From contig JACZSI010000073.1 of the NCBI GenBank assembly GCA_022574265.1, forward strand, positions 1 through 8,604: 8,604 nucleotides of DNA, given 5' to 3'. This DNA is from Chloroflexota bacterium (GTDB lineage Bacteria; Chloroflexota; Dehalococcoidia; Lucifugimonadales; Australimonadaceae). The notes under the pieces are model-generated. The model worked only from the letters and a program-made list of their open reading frames with translations. It had not been told where the DNA came from and did not search any database. Positions within the stretch are counted from its first letter, which is position 1. The number at the start of each line of letters is the position of its first letter. A program made the translations under genes and the position numbers. Shown here in pieces: positions 1 through 5,875 of this stretch.

Positions 1-248
1 CCAATTTAAGCAAATCCAGCCCCCAACCCCTTTCGCACAATTCCCAAGGCCGCATCAGCCGCAACGCGCTAGCGTCCGGTTCCCGCGCGAGACCGCGAAA
101 ACCGAGGGCTAGCGCCCAGCGGCTGATTTGCCCGACCGATCCTCTCGCCGCGCCAGAAACCGCTCGCTCACCTACGCTGGGCAGCTTGCCATACCCCACC
201 CATTAACGCAAAATACGGGTGGCTCCAATTCCTCCCCGGGAGAAACGG
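1..248. other. Non-coding left edge upstream of the TIR-CHAT gene
   Basis: I see no convincing coding sequence here. It contains the large inverted repeat at 55-126 and, from 127 on, sequence without a recognised motif. The first 20 bases are noticeably more A/T-rich than the rest of the window. I found no clear -35/-10 pair for the downstream gene. A short open frame at 128-328 (+) has no family resemblance and overlaps the TIR gene in another frame. Confidence 0.5.
55..126. repeat. Large imperfect inverted repeat (hairpin) with GCTAGCG cores
   Basis: The arm at 55-81 and the reverse complement of 100-126 match at 21 of 27 positions. The outer 8 bp (TCAGCCGC), a central 8-bp block (GCGCTAGC) and the inner 5 bp (CGGTT) are perfect. 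The 18-nt loop can form a further CGCG/CGCG stem (86-89 with 94-97, loop AGAC). There is no T-run after the hairpin, so it is not a classic intrinsic terminator. From memory it resembles intergenic palindromic repeats of Planctomycetes (Rhodopirellula/Blastopirellula type), but that attribution is unverified. It may be a REP-like dispersed element. Confidence 0.7.
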
Positions 249-1886
249 ATGGGCGGCAGCGAACCGAAACAGCAGGAGTTCGACCTCTTCCTTTCGCACG
301 CGACTGCGGACAAGGAGTGGGTTGTTAACCTCGTCGAGCGGCTTGAGGCGCTCGGTCTACGCGTGCTCGTCGACTCGCGCGAGATCGCTGTGGGCGACAA
401 TTTCGTCCTGCGGCTGAGCGATGGCTTGGAGAAGAGCCGGTACATGGTGCTCGTGCTCTCAAGCCACACCGTGGGGCGTCACTGGGTAATGCAGGAATGG
501 ACGAGCTTCATGGCTGGGCACGGTCCCCTGGGACGGCTCTTGCCGGTCAAGATCGATGCGGTCGAGCTACCGGCCATCCTCAAGGCCACCCAGGTCATGG
601 ACGCCACGGACCGAGACGCGGCGCGGGCGGCGGTCGAGTTGTTCAAGGTGGTTGGGGATCCGTCGACACTGCCGGCTGACGATGCTCGGCGGCTTGTGCT
701 CGGAAGGGACTTGGTATTCACGCTGTCGCGAGACGACGAGCAGTTGAGCGTTGTTCGTCCCGACGGCTCGTCGCGGACCGTGCCTCTGCCCTGGAAGGCC
801 GACGCGAGCTTCGGCGTCGCCCACCTCGAGTTCGGGAAGCTGCAGCGCGAGGCGCTGACGGAGGCGGCCGACCGCGCCGACCTGTTCCGCCATGCGCGGG
901 TGCTGGGGAGCGCTCTGTTCGATACGCTCTTCGATGCGGAGGATGCGAAGCGACTGGCAAAACTCCTCACGCCGGACCGCGCGCGTCCGGTCGTGCAGAT
1001 CCGCAGCGACGACGATCTGCTGCTCTCGCTGCCCTGGGAACTCCTACATCACAACGACGAATTCCTGGTCCGCGAGGGGCACGTCGACCTGGTGCGCACG
1101 ACCCCGACCGAGATGGCGGGGGTGACGCTGCTCAAGCAAGCCACGACCCCGTTCAAGCTGGTGGTCAATGTCTCTGCGCCAGAAGGCTCACACTTGAGCT
1201 ACGAAGCCGAGAGCTACCGCATCACGCTCGCCACCGCCGCGTACCGAGTAGTACGACGCCTGGCCCTTGTAGGGGCAGGCCGTGAGCTTGTCGGTTGGCG
1301 TGAGCATGTCCTGGCGCACGTCGAGTATCGGTATGTAGTAGCGCACCGGCAACCCGGTCTCGAAGAGCAGCGTCGGCGCATGGGTGTCCGCGACCGTCTC
1401 GCCGTTGATGGCGACGCTCACGTGGCGCGTGCTGGGGAGGACGTCGATCCGCTTGTACGGGTCGCGCGCGTGCACGTAGATCTGCTCGTTCTCCTCGTAC
1501 CACGCATCGAACTTGTTCCAGTAGAAGGCGACGTAGCCCGAGATGTCCGGGACCTCGGGATCGAGCGGGACCGGGTAGCTCCAGACCGCGTTCTCCTCGA
1601 CCTTGCCGCCCACCTTGAGCGTCCAGTAGGTGGCATCGCCCTTGTAGGGGCAGTGCGTGCTGTGGTCGGTCGGCTCGAGGAAGTCCATGCGCACGTCGTC
1701 GATAGGGAAGTAGTAGACCGGCGTGTGGCCCGTCTCGCGCAGGAGCAGCGCATGCTTCGTGTCGACGATCGTCTCGCCGCCCGCGAGCACGCGGACCCAC
1801 TTCGGGCTCGGCTCCACCCACACGTGGTGGTCGGGGTTGCGGACGCCGCGTGTTGCCGTGTGCTGCGTCATGGTTGGCCTCCTTAG
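249..1886 (+). CDS. Truncated TIR-CHAT protein; homology ends near 1232, frame stays open to 1886
   Basis: The ATG at 249 is preferred because GGGAG (238-242) lies 6 nt upstream; an in-frame GTG at 219 would add 10 residues. Residues about 10-120 form a TIR domain: FDLFLSHA opens strand A, and the S-x-x-W-x-x-x-E motif around W79 places E83 as the probable catalytic Glu of TIR NADases. After a linker of about 120 residues a CHAT (caspase-like peptidase) domain begins at LPWELLHH (261-268) and continues through VNVSAPEGS to ESYRITLA, residue 328. The CHAT His and Cys motifs are absent. The remaining about 217 codons are the antisense of the DUF427 gene and are not protein-like. TIR-CHAT proteins are typically larger signalling or defence proteins, often with NTPase and repeat domains after CHAT. 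As sequenced this is a fragment; in its source genome it was probably full length. Confidence 0.75.
   Translation: MGGSEPKQQEFDLFLSHATADKEWVVNLVERLEALGLRVLVDSREIAVGDNFVLRLSDGLEKSRYMVLVLSSHTVGRHWVMQEWTSFMAGHGPLGRLLPVKIDAVELPAILKATQVMDATDRDAARAAVELFKVVGDPSTLPADDARRLVLGRDLVFTLSRDDEQLSVVRPDGSSRTVPLPWKADASFGVAHLEFGKLQREALTEAADRADLFRHARVLGSALFDTLFDAEDAKRLAKLLTPDRARPVVQIRSDDDLLLSLPWELLHHNDEFLVREGHVDLVRTTPTEMAGVTLLKQATTPFKLVVNVSAPEGSHLSYEAESYRITLATAAYRVVRRLALVGAGRELVGWREHVLAHVEYRYVVAHRQPGLEEQRRRMGVRDRLAVDGDAHVARAGEDVDPLVRVARVHVDLLVLLVPRIELVPVEGDVARDVRDLGIERDRVAPDRVLLDLAAHLERPVGGIALVGAVRAVVGRLEEVHAHVVDREVVDRRVARLAQEQRMLRVDDRLAAREHADPLRARLHPHVVVGVADAACCRVLRHGWPP
1188..1871 (-). CDS. Tandem DUF427-domain protein, C-terminus truncated at the breakpoint
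   Basis: The start at 1871 is fixed by a strong Shine-Dalgarno (AAGGAGG) 6 nt before the ATG; upstream in-frame codons are not needed. The protein has two DUF427 repeats. The first covers about residues 15-127, with the THCPYKG motif at 72-78 and a W-S-Y-P segment at 97-100. The second starts near 150, with TACPYKG at 197-203, and breaks off at R211. The final 16 residues before the TGA at 1188 are read from antisense TIR-CHAT DNA. A complete second repeat would need roughly 45 more residues. DUF427 proteins are small soluble proteins of unknown biochemical function; none can be assigned. The gene lies 117 nt behind the alpha/beta hydrolase, on the same strand. Confidence 0.85.
   Translation of the reverse strand: MTQHTATRGVRNPDHHVWVEPSPKWVRVLAGGETIVDTKHALLLRETGHTPVYYFPIDDVRMDFLEPTDHSTHCPYKGDATYWTLKVGGKVEENAVWSYPVPLDPEVPDISGYVAFYWNKFDAWYEENEQIYVHARDPYKRIDVLPSTRHVSVAINGETVADTHAPTLLFETGLPVRYYIPILDVRQDMLTPTDKLTACPYKGQASYYSVRGGGERDAVALGFVAQV
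1230..1244. other. Breakpoint joining two unrelated gene fragments
   Basis: On the plus strand TIR-CHAT-like sequence is recognisable through the codons for ITLA (to about 1232). On the minus strand DUF427-like sequence is recognisable through YYSVR (codon at 1241-1239). Between them lie only about 6 nt (ACCGCC) that belong clearly to neither. Beyond this point each reading frame merely reads the antisense of the other gene. No insertion sequence, target-site duplication, attachment site or tRNA is present. The simplest readings are a chimeric contig or a non-homologous rearrangement. Confidence 0.8.
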
Positions 1887-1905
1887 GGATACGCGCTCGA
1901 GTGCG

Positions 1906-1934
1906 ATTGTGGCACTCCGGCCGGATGCCTGCAA
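1906..1934 (-). promoter_or_regulatory. Candidate promoter of the DUF427 gene
   Basis: Read on the minus strand: TTGCAG (1934-1929), a 17-nt spacer, then CACAAT (1911-1906) preceded by TGC (extended -10 type). The predicted start near 1899 gives a 28-nt leader containing the strong Shine-Dalgarno. The hexamers are only partial matches to consensus, so this is tentative. Confidence 0.35.
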
Positions 1935-1944
1935 CCGGGGATGG

Positions 1945-1961
1945 AGGCGGTGCAACCGCCT
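1945..1961 (-). terminator. Small hairpin between the hydrolase and DUF427 genes
   Basis: AGGCGG (1945-1950) pairs with CCGCCT (1956-1961) around a 5-nt loop, 27 nt beyond the hydrolase stop. It could end the upstream transcript, but no U-run follows, so intrinsic termination is doubtful. Confidence 0.3.
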
Positions 1962-1988
1962 AGGGTGGTACTGGGCGCCGCCTTGCGG

Positions 1989-2813
1989 TCACAGCCCGTC
2001 CACGAACCGCAGGAGCGCGTCGTAGTACGCGCTGCCGCCGACGGCGTGTGCGTCGACGTGGGCGGCGTGGGGGACGCTCAGCATCTCCTTCGGCTCGTTG
2101 GCCGCATCGAGCACGACCCGCCCAGCCTCGTGGGGGACCGTCGTGTCGAGCTCGCCGTGCACGATGAGCAGCGGCGCCTTGACGCGGCCGATGCGGGCTG
2201 CGGTGTCGAAGCGGTTCGGCACCAAGTACCGGTGGAACCACATCGGCAGGAACGGCAGCATCCGGTGCGCCATGTAGGGGCCTGAGGGGAACGGCGCTTC
2301 GAGGACCAAGCCGAGCGGCGCTTCGTGCGTGGCCAGCTCCACCGCGAGGGCGGTGCCGAGCGATTGGCCGAAGTAGACGATGCGGTCCGGCTGGACGTCG
2401 GGGCGGCCCTTGAGGTAACGGAGCGCCGCCGCGGCGTCCCGGTACAGGCCCTTCTCGGCGGGAGTACCGCTGCTGCGGCCGAAGCCACGGTAGTCGAACA
2501 GCAGCACGTTGACGCCGAGGTGCGCGTGGAGGTCCCGGAGGTGCTCGAGGTGGTAGGCGATGTTCCCTCCGTTGCCGTGCAGCCACAGGAAGGTCACGTC
2601 ACGCTTCCCCGGCACGAACCAGCCGTGCAGCGGCACGCCGTCGGCCGACTCCATCCAGACCTCTTCGTAGGCCAGACCGACGTCGGACGGCGAGTACTCG
2701 ACCTCGCGCGCGGGGGCGTACGAGAAGCGGCGCTCCAAGAACCCCGAGCGCACGAACAGCAGCGCCAGCGCGAGGGCGACGCCGGCCCCGGCGATCCCGA
2801 TGAGCTCCGGCAT
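1989..2813 (-). CDS. Membrane-anchored alpha/beta hydrolase (ABHD13/BEM46-like)
   Basis: This 274-residue serine hydrolase has a hydrophobic N-terminal segment (about residues 3-21) that probably anchors it in the membrane. The fold motifs are in order: HGNGGN at 79-84 (oxyanion loop), FDYRGFGRS at 106-114, the nucleophile elbow GQSLG with Ser151, HGELD with acid Asp223, and the likely catalytic His252 in PHAAHVD. The triad is therefore complete and the length is normal for the family. The family includes esterases, thioesterases and depalmitoylase-like enzymes; the substrate cannot be told. The ATG lies 3 nt after the CoA-transferase stop, and a GAGG 8 nt before it is inside that gene's end. 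Translation is thus probably coupled and the two proteins made together. Confidence 0.9.
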   Translation of the reverse strand: MPELIGIAGAGVALALALLFVRSGFLERRFSYAPAREVEYSPSDVGLAYEEVWMESADGVPLHGWFVPGKRDVTFLWLHGNGGNIAYHLEHLRDLHAHLGVNVLLFDYRGFGRSSGTPAEKGLYRDAAAALRYLKGRPDVQPDRIVYFGQSLGTALAVELATHEAPLGLVLEAPFPSGPYMAHRMLPFLPMWFHRYLVPNRFDTAARIGRVKAPLLIVHGELDTTVPHEAGRVVLDAANEPKEMLSVPHAAHVDAHAVGGSAYYDALLRFVDGL

Positions 2814-2816
2814 GCG

Positions 2817-4088
2817 CTAGCCCTCGGCTTCCGCGACGGTCTCGGACTCCAGCAGCGCGCCGATCCGGGAGTCGTCGTAGCCCAAGACGTCGCGCAGGAC
2901 GCCGCGAGTGTCGGCGCCGAGCTCCGGCGGCGGGGTGAAGGAGTCCACGCCCGCGCCGGAGAGCTTGATGGGGTTGCCCGGCGCGCGGTAAGTGCCACCT
3001 CGGGGGTGCGCGATCTCCGCGATCATGCCGCGCGAGCGCACCTGTGGGTCGGCGACGGCGTCCTCGACGCTGTTGACCGGCGCCGCGGGAACACCGGCTT
3101 CGGTGAGCAGCGCGACCCACCCCTCGCGCGGGCCGGTCGCGAGCAGTGCATCGAGCGCCTCGTTGATGCGCGAGCGCTCCTTGAGGCGCTGCACGCGGTC
3201 GTTCAGCCGCTCGGACCGCAGATACGCCAGGTGGCCCTCGAACTCGGGCAGCGCCGGCGGGTAGCTCGCGGCGCCGAGCGCGTCGACGAGCAGGGGCCAG
3301 TGCGCGTTGAGGACGATGGCGACGAACACCCAGCCGTCCGATGCCCGGTAGGCGTTGTAGGGGGCGTGCAGCGCGTGCTCGTTCCCCATCCGCTCCGCCG
3401 GCAGACCCGACATCAGATGCATCGTCGCGGTGTAGTTGAGCATGGAGAGCTGGACGTCGAGCATCGAGATGTCGACCTGCTGTCCGGCCCCTGTGCGCTC
3501 CCGTGCCGCCAGCGCCGCGAGGATGCCGAGCGCGCCGGCCATCCCGCTGCACAGGTCGCTGTACAGAGGGCCCGCGCGGAGCGGCTCGCCGTCCGGCTCG
3601 CCCGTGATGCCCATGACGCCGGAGTAGGCCTGGATGCAGGCGTCGAGCGCCGCGCGGTCGCGGGCGGGTCCGGTCAGGCCGTAGCCGGTGATGGAGCAGG
3701 CGATGATGCGGGGGTTCACCTCCCGCAGCGACGGGTAGTCGACCCGCAGTCGCTCGGTCACGCCGGGGCGGTAGTTGTCGACGACGACGTCGGCCCACCG
3801 CACGAGGTCGTAGAACGTCTCGCGGCCCGCCTCATGGCGCAGGTTGATGACGACGCTGCGCTTGTTGCGCTGGAGCGTGAGGATGTGCGGCGTCATGCCG
3901 TTGAGGATGTAGAGCGGCTCGGTGCTCTCATAGCCCCGGGCCGAATCGCCGCCGGGCGGCTCGACCTTGATGACGTCCGCGCCCAGGTCCGCGAGCAGCG
4001 ACGCTGCGTAGGGCCCAGAGACGACGGTCGTCAGGTCGACCACCTTCAGACCGTCTAATGCTTTCGTCGGCGTTTCGGCCGCACTCAT
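2817..4088 (-). CDS. Class III CoA-transferase (CaiB/BaiF/Frc family)
   Basis: A 423-residue cytosolic enzyme predicted to move CoA from an acyl-CoA donor to a carboxylic acid. It begins with the family signature GLKVVDLTTVVSGPYAA (13-29). It contains VEPPGGD (42-48), NKRSVVINL (75-83), NYRPGV (105-110) and GYGLTGP (135-141). Asp178 in YSDLCSG matches the catalytic aspartate (Asp169 of formyl-CoA transferase) that forms the aspartyl-CoA thioester. The length is typical. The start at 4088 has a good Shine-Dalgarno (GGGAGG, 5 nt spacing). It lies 93 nt after the MBL-fold gene and directly before the alpha/beta hydrolase, which suggests a short catabolic operon. The acid substrate cannot be deduced: the family includes oxalate, carnitine, bile-acid and aryl- or alkylsuccinate enzymes. 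Confidence 0.93.
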   Translation of the reverse strand: MSAAETPTKALDGLKVVDLTTVVSGPYAASLLADLGADVIKVEPPGGDSARGYESTEPLYILNGMTPHILTLQRNKRSVVINLRHEAGRETFYDLVRWADVVVDNYRPGVTERLRVDYPSLREVNPRIIACSITGYGLTGPARDRAALDACIQAYSGVMGITGEPDGEPLRAGPLYSDLCSGMAGALGILAALAARERTGAGQQVDISMLDVQLSMLNYTATMHLMSGLPAERMGNEHALHAPYNAYRASDGWVFVAIVLNAHWPLLVDALGAASYPPALPEFEGHLAYLRSERLNDRVQRLKERSRINEALDALLATGPREGWVALLTEAGVPAAPVNSVEDAVADPQVRSRGMIAEIAHPRGGTYRAPGNPIKLSGAGVDSFTPPPELGADTRGVLRDVLGYDDSRIGALLESETVAEAEG

Positions 4089-4117
4089 CGGATCCTCCCG
4101 CGCGCGATTGGCTGCCC

Positions 4118-4123
4118 AGTGTA
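4118..4123 (-). promoter_or_regulatory. Possible internal -10 element before the CoA-transferase
   Basis: TACACT on the minus strand, 29 nt upstream of the CoA-transferase ATG. The same hexamer serves as the presumed -10 of the endonuclease Q gene. There is no matching -35 at normal spacing, so it is only a weak candidate for an internal promoter. Confidence 0.2.
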
Positions 4124-4181
4124 GTCGAGCGGCGCGCGGTGCGGCGGTGCACCGATAGGAGCGGGGGCGGTGAGCAGAGGA

Positions 4182-5117
4182 CTAGTCCAGGCTGACCGGC
4201 CGCAGGTAGAGGCGGCCAGAGCGGTCTTCCAGGTACCCGGCGCGCTCGCTCAGCGCGTGGCTAAAGATCAGCAGCCAGCCCTCGCGGACGGCCTCGCTCA
4301 AGACGGCGCGCTTGTTCTGGAGCGTCTCCTCCGGTTGGCGGTCGGTGGCCGAGATGCATGACAGCTGGAGGTGATAGGGCGTCGGCACCAGGTCCCCCAG
4401 GAATGCGATCCGCTCGCCGCCGTGCGTGATCACGACGATCTGGTGTCCCTGCGAGGGGCCCGTGACCCGGCGGACCGTGAACCCCGGCGCGATCATGACC
4501 TCGCCGTCGACCAGCTCGAGCTGGCCGCGCTCTTGGAGCGGCATGAAGTCGTCCCGCACGAAACCGTTGGCGTGGCGCTCGGTGGGGGAGCTCGCCTCTT
4601 CGAGTGCTTCGCGCTGGATGTAGTAGCGGGCCTTGGGGAACGTCGGCACGACTTCGCCGCGGCGGCTGACGCGCGTGGCGCCGCCCGTGTGCTCGAAGTG
4701 CAGGCTCGTGAGGATGACGCCGTTGATGTCCTGCGCGGAGAGGCCGTACGTCTTGAGCTCACTTAAGAGCTGGCTCGTCGAGAGCCCGTAGAGGTCGCGG
4801 GTCTCGGCCGAATGCTTCTGGCCGGTCCCGGTATCCACGAGGTAGTTCTGGTCGTTGACGCGGACCAGCAGGCAGTTGAGCCCGAGCTTCACCCGGTTGC
4901 GCCGGTCGGCCGGCATCCACTCCTGCCACTGCGATTTCGGGATCTGGCCGAACATGACGCCGCCGTCAATCTTGATAGCGCCGTCGGAGAGCAGGTGAAC
5001 CTCGGTCCTGCCGAGCGCGGCAGAACCCCTGGCGGTGGTGCTTTCTGTGGAGCGAATGAGACCTTCCCCCGGATGGTGATGAGCGGCAACGCGGTCGTGA
5101 AAGGGGCGGTGGGCCAC
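4182..5117 (-). CDS. MBL-fold metallohydrolase with an altered HxHxDH motif
   Basis: The 311-residue protein belongs to the lactonase-like group of the metallo-beta-lactamase superfamily. The conserved fold starts at TEVHLLSDGAIKIDGG (38-53) and includes MFGQIPKSQW, RVKLGLNCLLVR and YLVDTGTG (92-99). The usual THLHFDH is here TSLHFEH: Ser138 replaces the first metal His and Glu142 the metal/catalytic Asp, while His140, His143, His225 (SQGHQ), Asp242 (FLGD) and His287 (FSHA) remain. The GTG at 5117 is the only common start codon fitting the predicted transcript: GAGG lies 8 nt upstream and the promoter about 28 nt upstream. It gives an unusual 37-residue His-rich leader that may not be real if a rare start is used. 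It is probably first gene of the operon with the CoA-transferase and hydrolase. The substrate is unknown; activity may be altered. Confidence 0.88.
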   Translation of the reverse strand: MAHRPFHDRVAAHHHPGEGLIRSTESTTARGSAALGRTEVHLLSDGAIKIDGGVMFGQIPKSQWQEWMPADRRNRVKLGLNCLLVRVNDQNYLVDTGTGQKHSAETRDLYGLSTSQLLSELKTYGLSAQDINGVILTSLHFEHTGGATRVSRRGEVVPTFPKARYYIQREALEEASSPTERHANGFVRDDFMPLQERGQLELVDGEVMIAPGFTVRRVTGPSQGHQIVVITHGGERIAFLGDLVPTPYHLQLSCISATDRQPEETLQNKRAVLSEAVREGWLLIFSHALSERAGYLEDRSGRLYLRPVSLD

Positions 5118-5152
5118 CCGGGGCGCCTCGTATGGAGTGAGCGGCCGGGCGC

Positions 5153-5181
5153 AATGTAGAGGTCGTCCGAGGGTCTGTCAA
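5153..5181 (-). promoter_or_regulatory. Near-consensus sigma70-type promoter of the MBL/CoA-transferase operon
   Basis: Minus strand: TTGACA (5181-5176, perfect), a 17-nt spacer, then TACATT (5158-5153). The predicted transcription start near 5146 leaves about 28 nt before the GTG at 5117. A second TTGACC on the same strand (5208-5203) has no matching -10. Confidence 0.7.
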
Positions 5182-5234
5182 TGGGGGCGGACGAAGCCGT
5201 GTGGTCAACGGAAAATGGCGCGGGCGGCACGTGG

Positions 5235-5263
5235 TTTCCGGATGTCGCCGACGGTCGTAGAAT
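5235..5263 (+). promoter_or_regulatory. Candidate promoter of the VOC gene
   Basis: TTTCCG (5235-5240), a 17-nt spacer, and TAGAAT (5258-5263, five of six matches to TATAAT). The predicted start near 5270 gives a leader of about 46 nt. The -35 is weak. The arrangement places divergent promoters in the roughly 200-nt gap to the MBL gene. Confidence 0.4.
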
Positions 5264-5315
5264 GCCAGGCGGCGGCTTCGGGTGAAGGCGTAACGTTTTT
5301 CTGCGAGGAGTGTCC

Positions 5316-5717
5316 ATGACTCGCATCATCGCGATCGACCACATCGTCTTGAAGTCGTCGGACGTCGAGCGCTCACTCGCGTTCTACACCGACGCGCTCG
5401 GGCTCGAGCCGCTGCGTGTCGAGGAGTGGCGGAAGGGCGAGGTCCGCTTCCCGTCGGTCCGGATATCGGGCGCGACGATCATCGACCTCTTCCCGACGGA
5501 CGACCCGCCTGGGCCCGCCGAGGGCCAGCAGCTGGACCACTTCTGCCTCGTACTGGAGCGCGGCTCGCTGGACGAGGTGCTGGCCAAGGTGGAGTCGTTC
5601 GGCCTGGAGCCAGGTCCGAAACAGTCCCGCTGGGGCGCCCAGGGCCGCGGCGAGTCGTCGTACGTGGCCGGGCCGGAGGGCGTGACGATCGAGCTGCGGC
5701 ACTATCCGGACGCATAG
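5316..5717 (+). CDS. VOC family (glyoxalase/bleomycin-resistance fold) protein
   Basis: A 133-residue single-module-pair VOC protein with the two beta-alpha-beta-beta-beta halves expected for the family. The first opens at IDHIVLKSSDVERSLAFY (7-24) and the second at QLDHFCLVL (72-80). His9, His75 and Glu126 (VTIELRHY) are positioned as metal ligands, with Asp57 (IIDLFP) at the end of the first half, so metal binding is likely. ATG 5316 is preferred over the in-frame GTG at 5310 because GAGGAG (5305-5310) sits 5 nt before it and overlaps that GTG. Family members include glyoxalase I, ring-cleaving dioxygenases, epimerases and resistance proteins; function cannot be narrowed. It is divergent from the MBL operon and convergent with the acetolactate synthase gene. 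Confidence 0.9.
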   Translation: MTRIIAIDHIVLKSSDVERSLAFYTDALGLEPLRVEEWRKGEVRFPSVRISGATIIDLFPTDDPPGPAEGQQLDHFCLVLERGSLDEVLAKVESFGLEPGPKQSRWGAQGRGESSYVAGPEGVTIELRHYPDA

Positions 5718-5739
5718 GTCCATCGGGACCAGCTGCCCG

Positions 5740-5766
5740 CTCACCCTGAGCTTGTCGAAGGGTGAG
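5740..5766 (+). repeat. REP-like palindrome, unit 1 (possible VOC terminator)
   Basis: A perfect 8-bp stem, CTCACCCT (5740-5747) with AGGGTGAG (5759-5766), encloses the core CTGAGCTTGTCGAAG (5746-5760). It begins 22 nt after the VOC stop. Very similar palindromes are common dispersed intergenic repeats in several high-GC bacteria. No proper T-tract follows. Confidence 0.8.
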
Positions 5767-5806
5767 GAGAGACTTGTTGGTGCCAACGTCGGTACGGCCA
5801 AGCGCC

Positions 5807-5836
5807 TGCTCGTACTTCGACGGGCTCAGCACGAGC
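5807..5836 (-). repeat. REP-like palindrome, unit 2, inverted relative to unit 1
   Basis: GCTCGT (5808-5813) pairs with ACGAGC (5831-5836). Read on the minus strand the core is CTGAGCCCGTCGAAG (5829-5815), identical to unit 1 at 13 of 15 positions. The two units face opposite ways about 40 nt apart, like the paired REPs of BIME elements. Confidence 0.8.
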
Positions 5837-5852
5837 GGTGCTATCGCCATGC

Positions 5853-5869
5853 GGGCTTGGATCAAGCCC
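5853..5869 (-). terminator. Strong short hairpin just after the acetolactate synthase gene
   Basis: GGGCTTG (5853-5859) pairs perfectly with CAAGCCC (5863-5869) around a 3-nt loop, 6 nt past the synthase stop. Its position suits transcript-end formation, but no U-run follows. It may instead be a third dispersed palindrome in this gap. Confidence 0.5.
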
Positions 5870-5875
5870 AGCGCT

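Noticed and set aside
1233..1886. C-terminal half of the TIR-CHAT open frame as a novel domain
   Set aside because: It is the exact antisense of a well-supported DUF427 gene with its own Shine-Dalgarno and is compositionally a shadow frame, so it should not be read as a new domain.
2325..4058. Plus-strand open frame of 577 codons
   Set aside because: Antisense of the CoA-transferase and hydrolase genes, which carry clear family motifs; the plus-strand translation has none.
4180..4189. Palindrome GGACTAGTCC overlapping the MBL stop codon
   Set aside because: A 10-bp perfect palindrome can occur by chance and has no loop, so it is not a hairpin; no regulatory meaning is supported.
4889..5344. 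Minus-strand open frame of 151 codons across the MBL/VOC gap
   Set aside because: It overlaps the MBL 5' end in another frame and the VOC start, and has no family resemblance.
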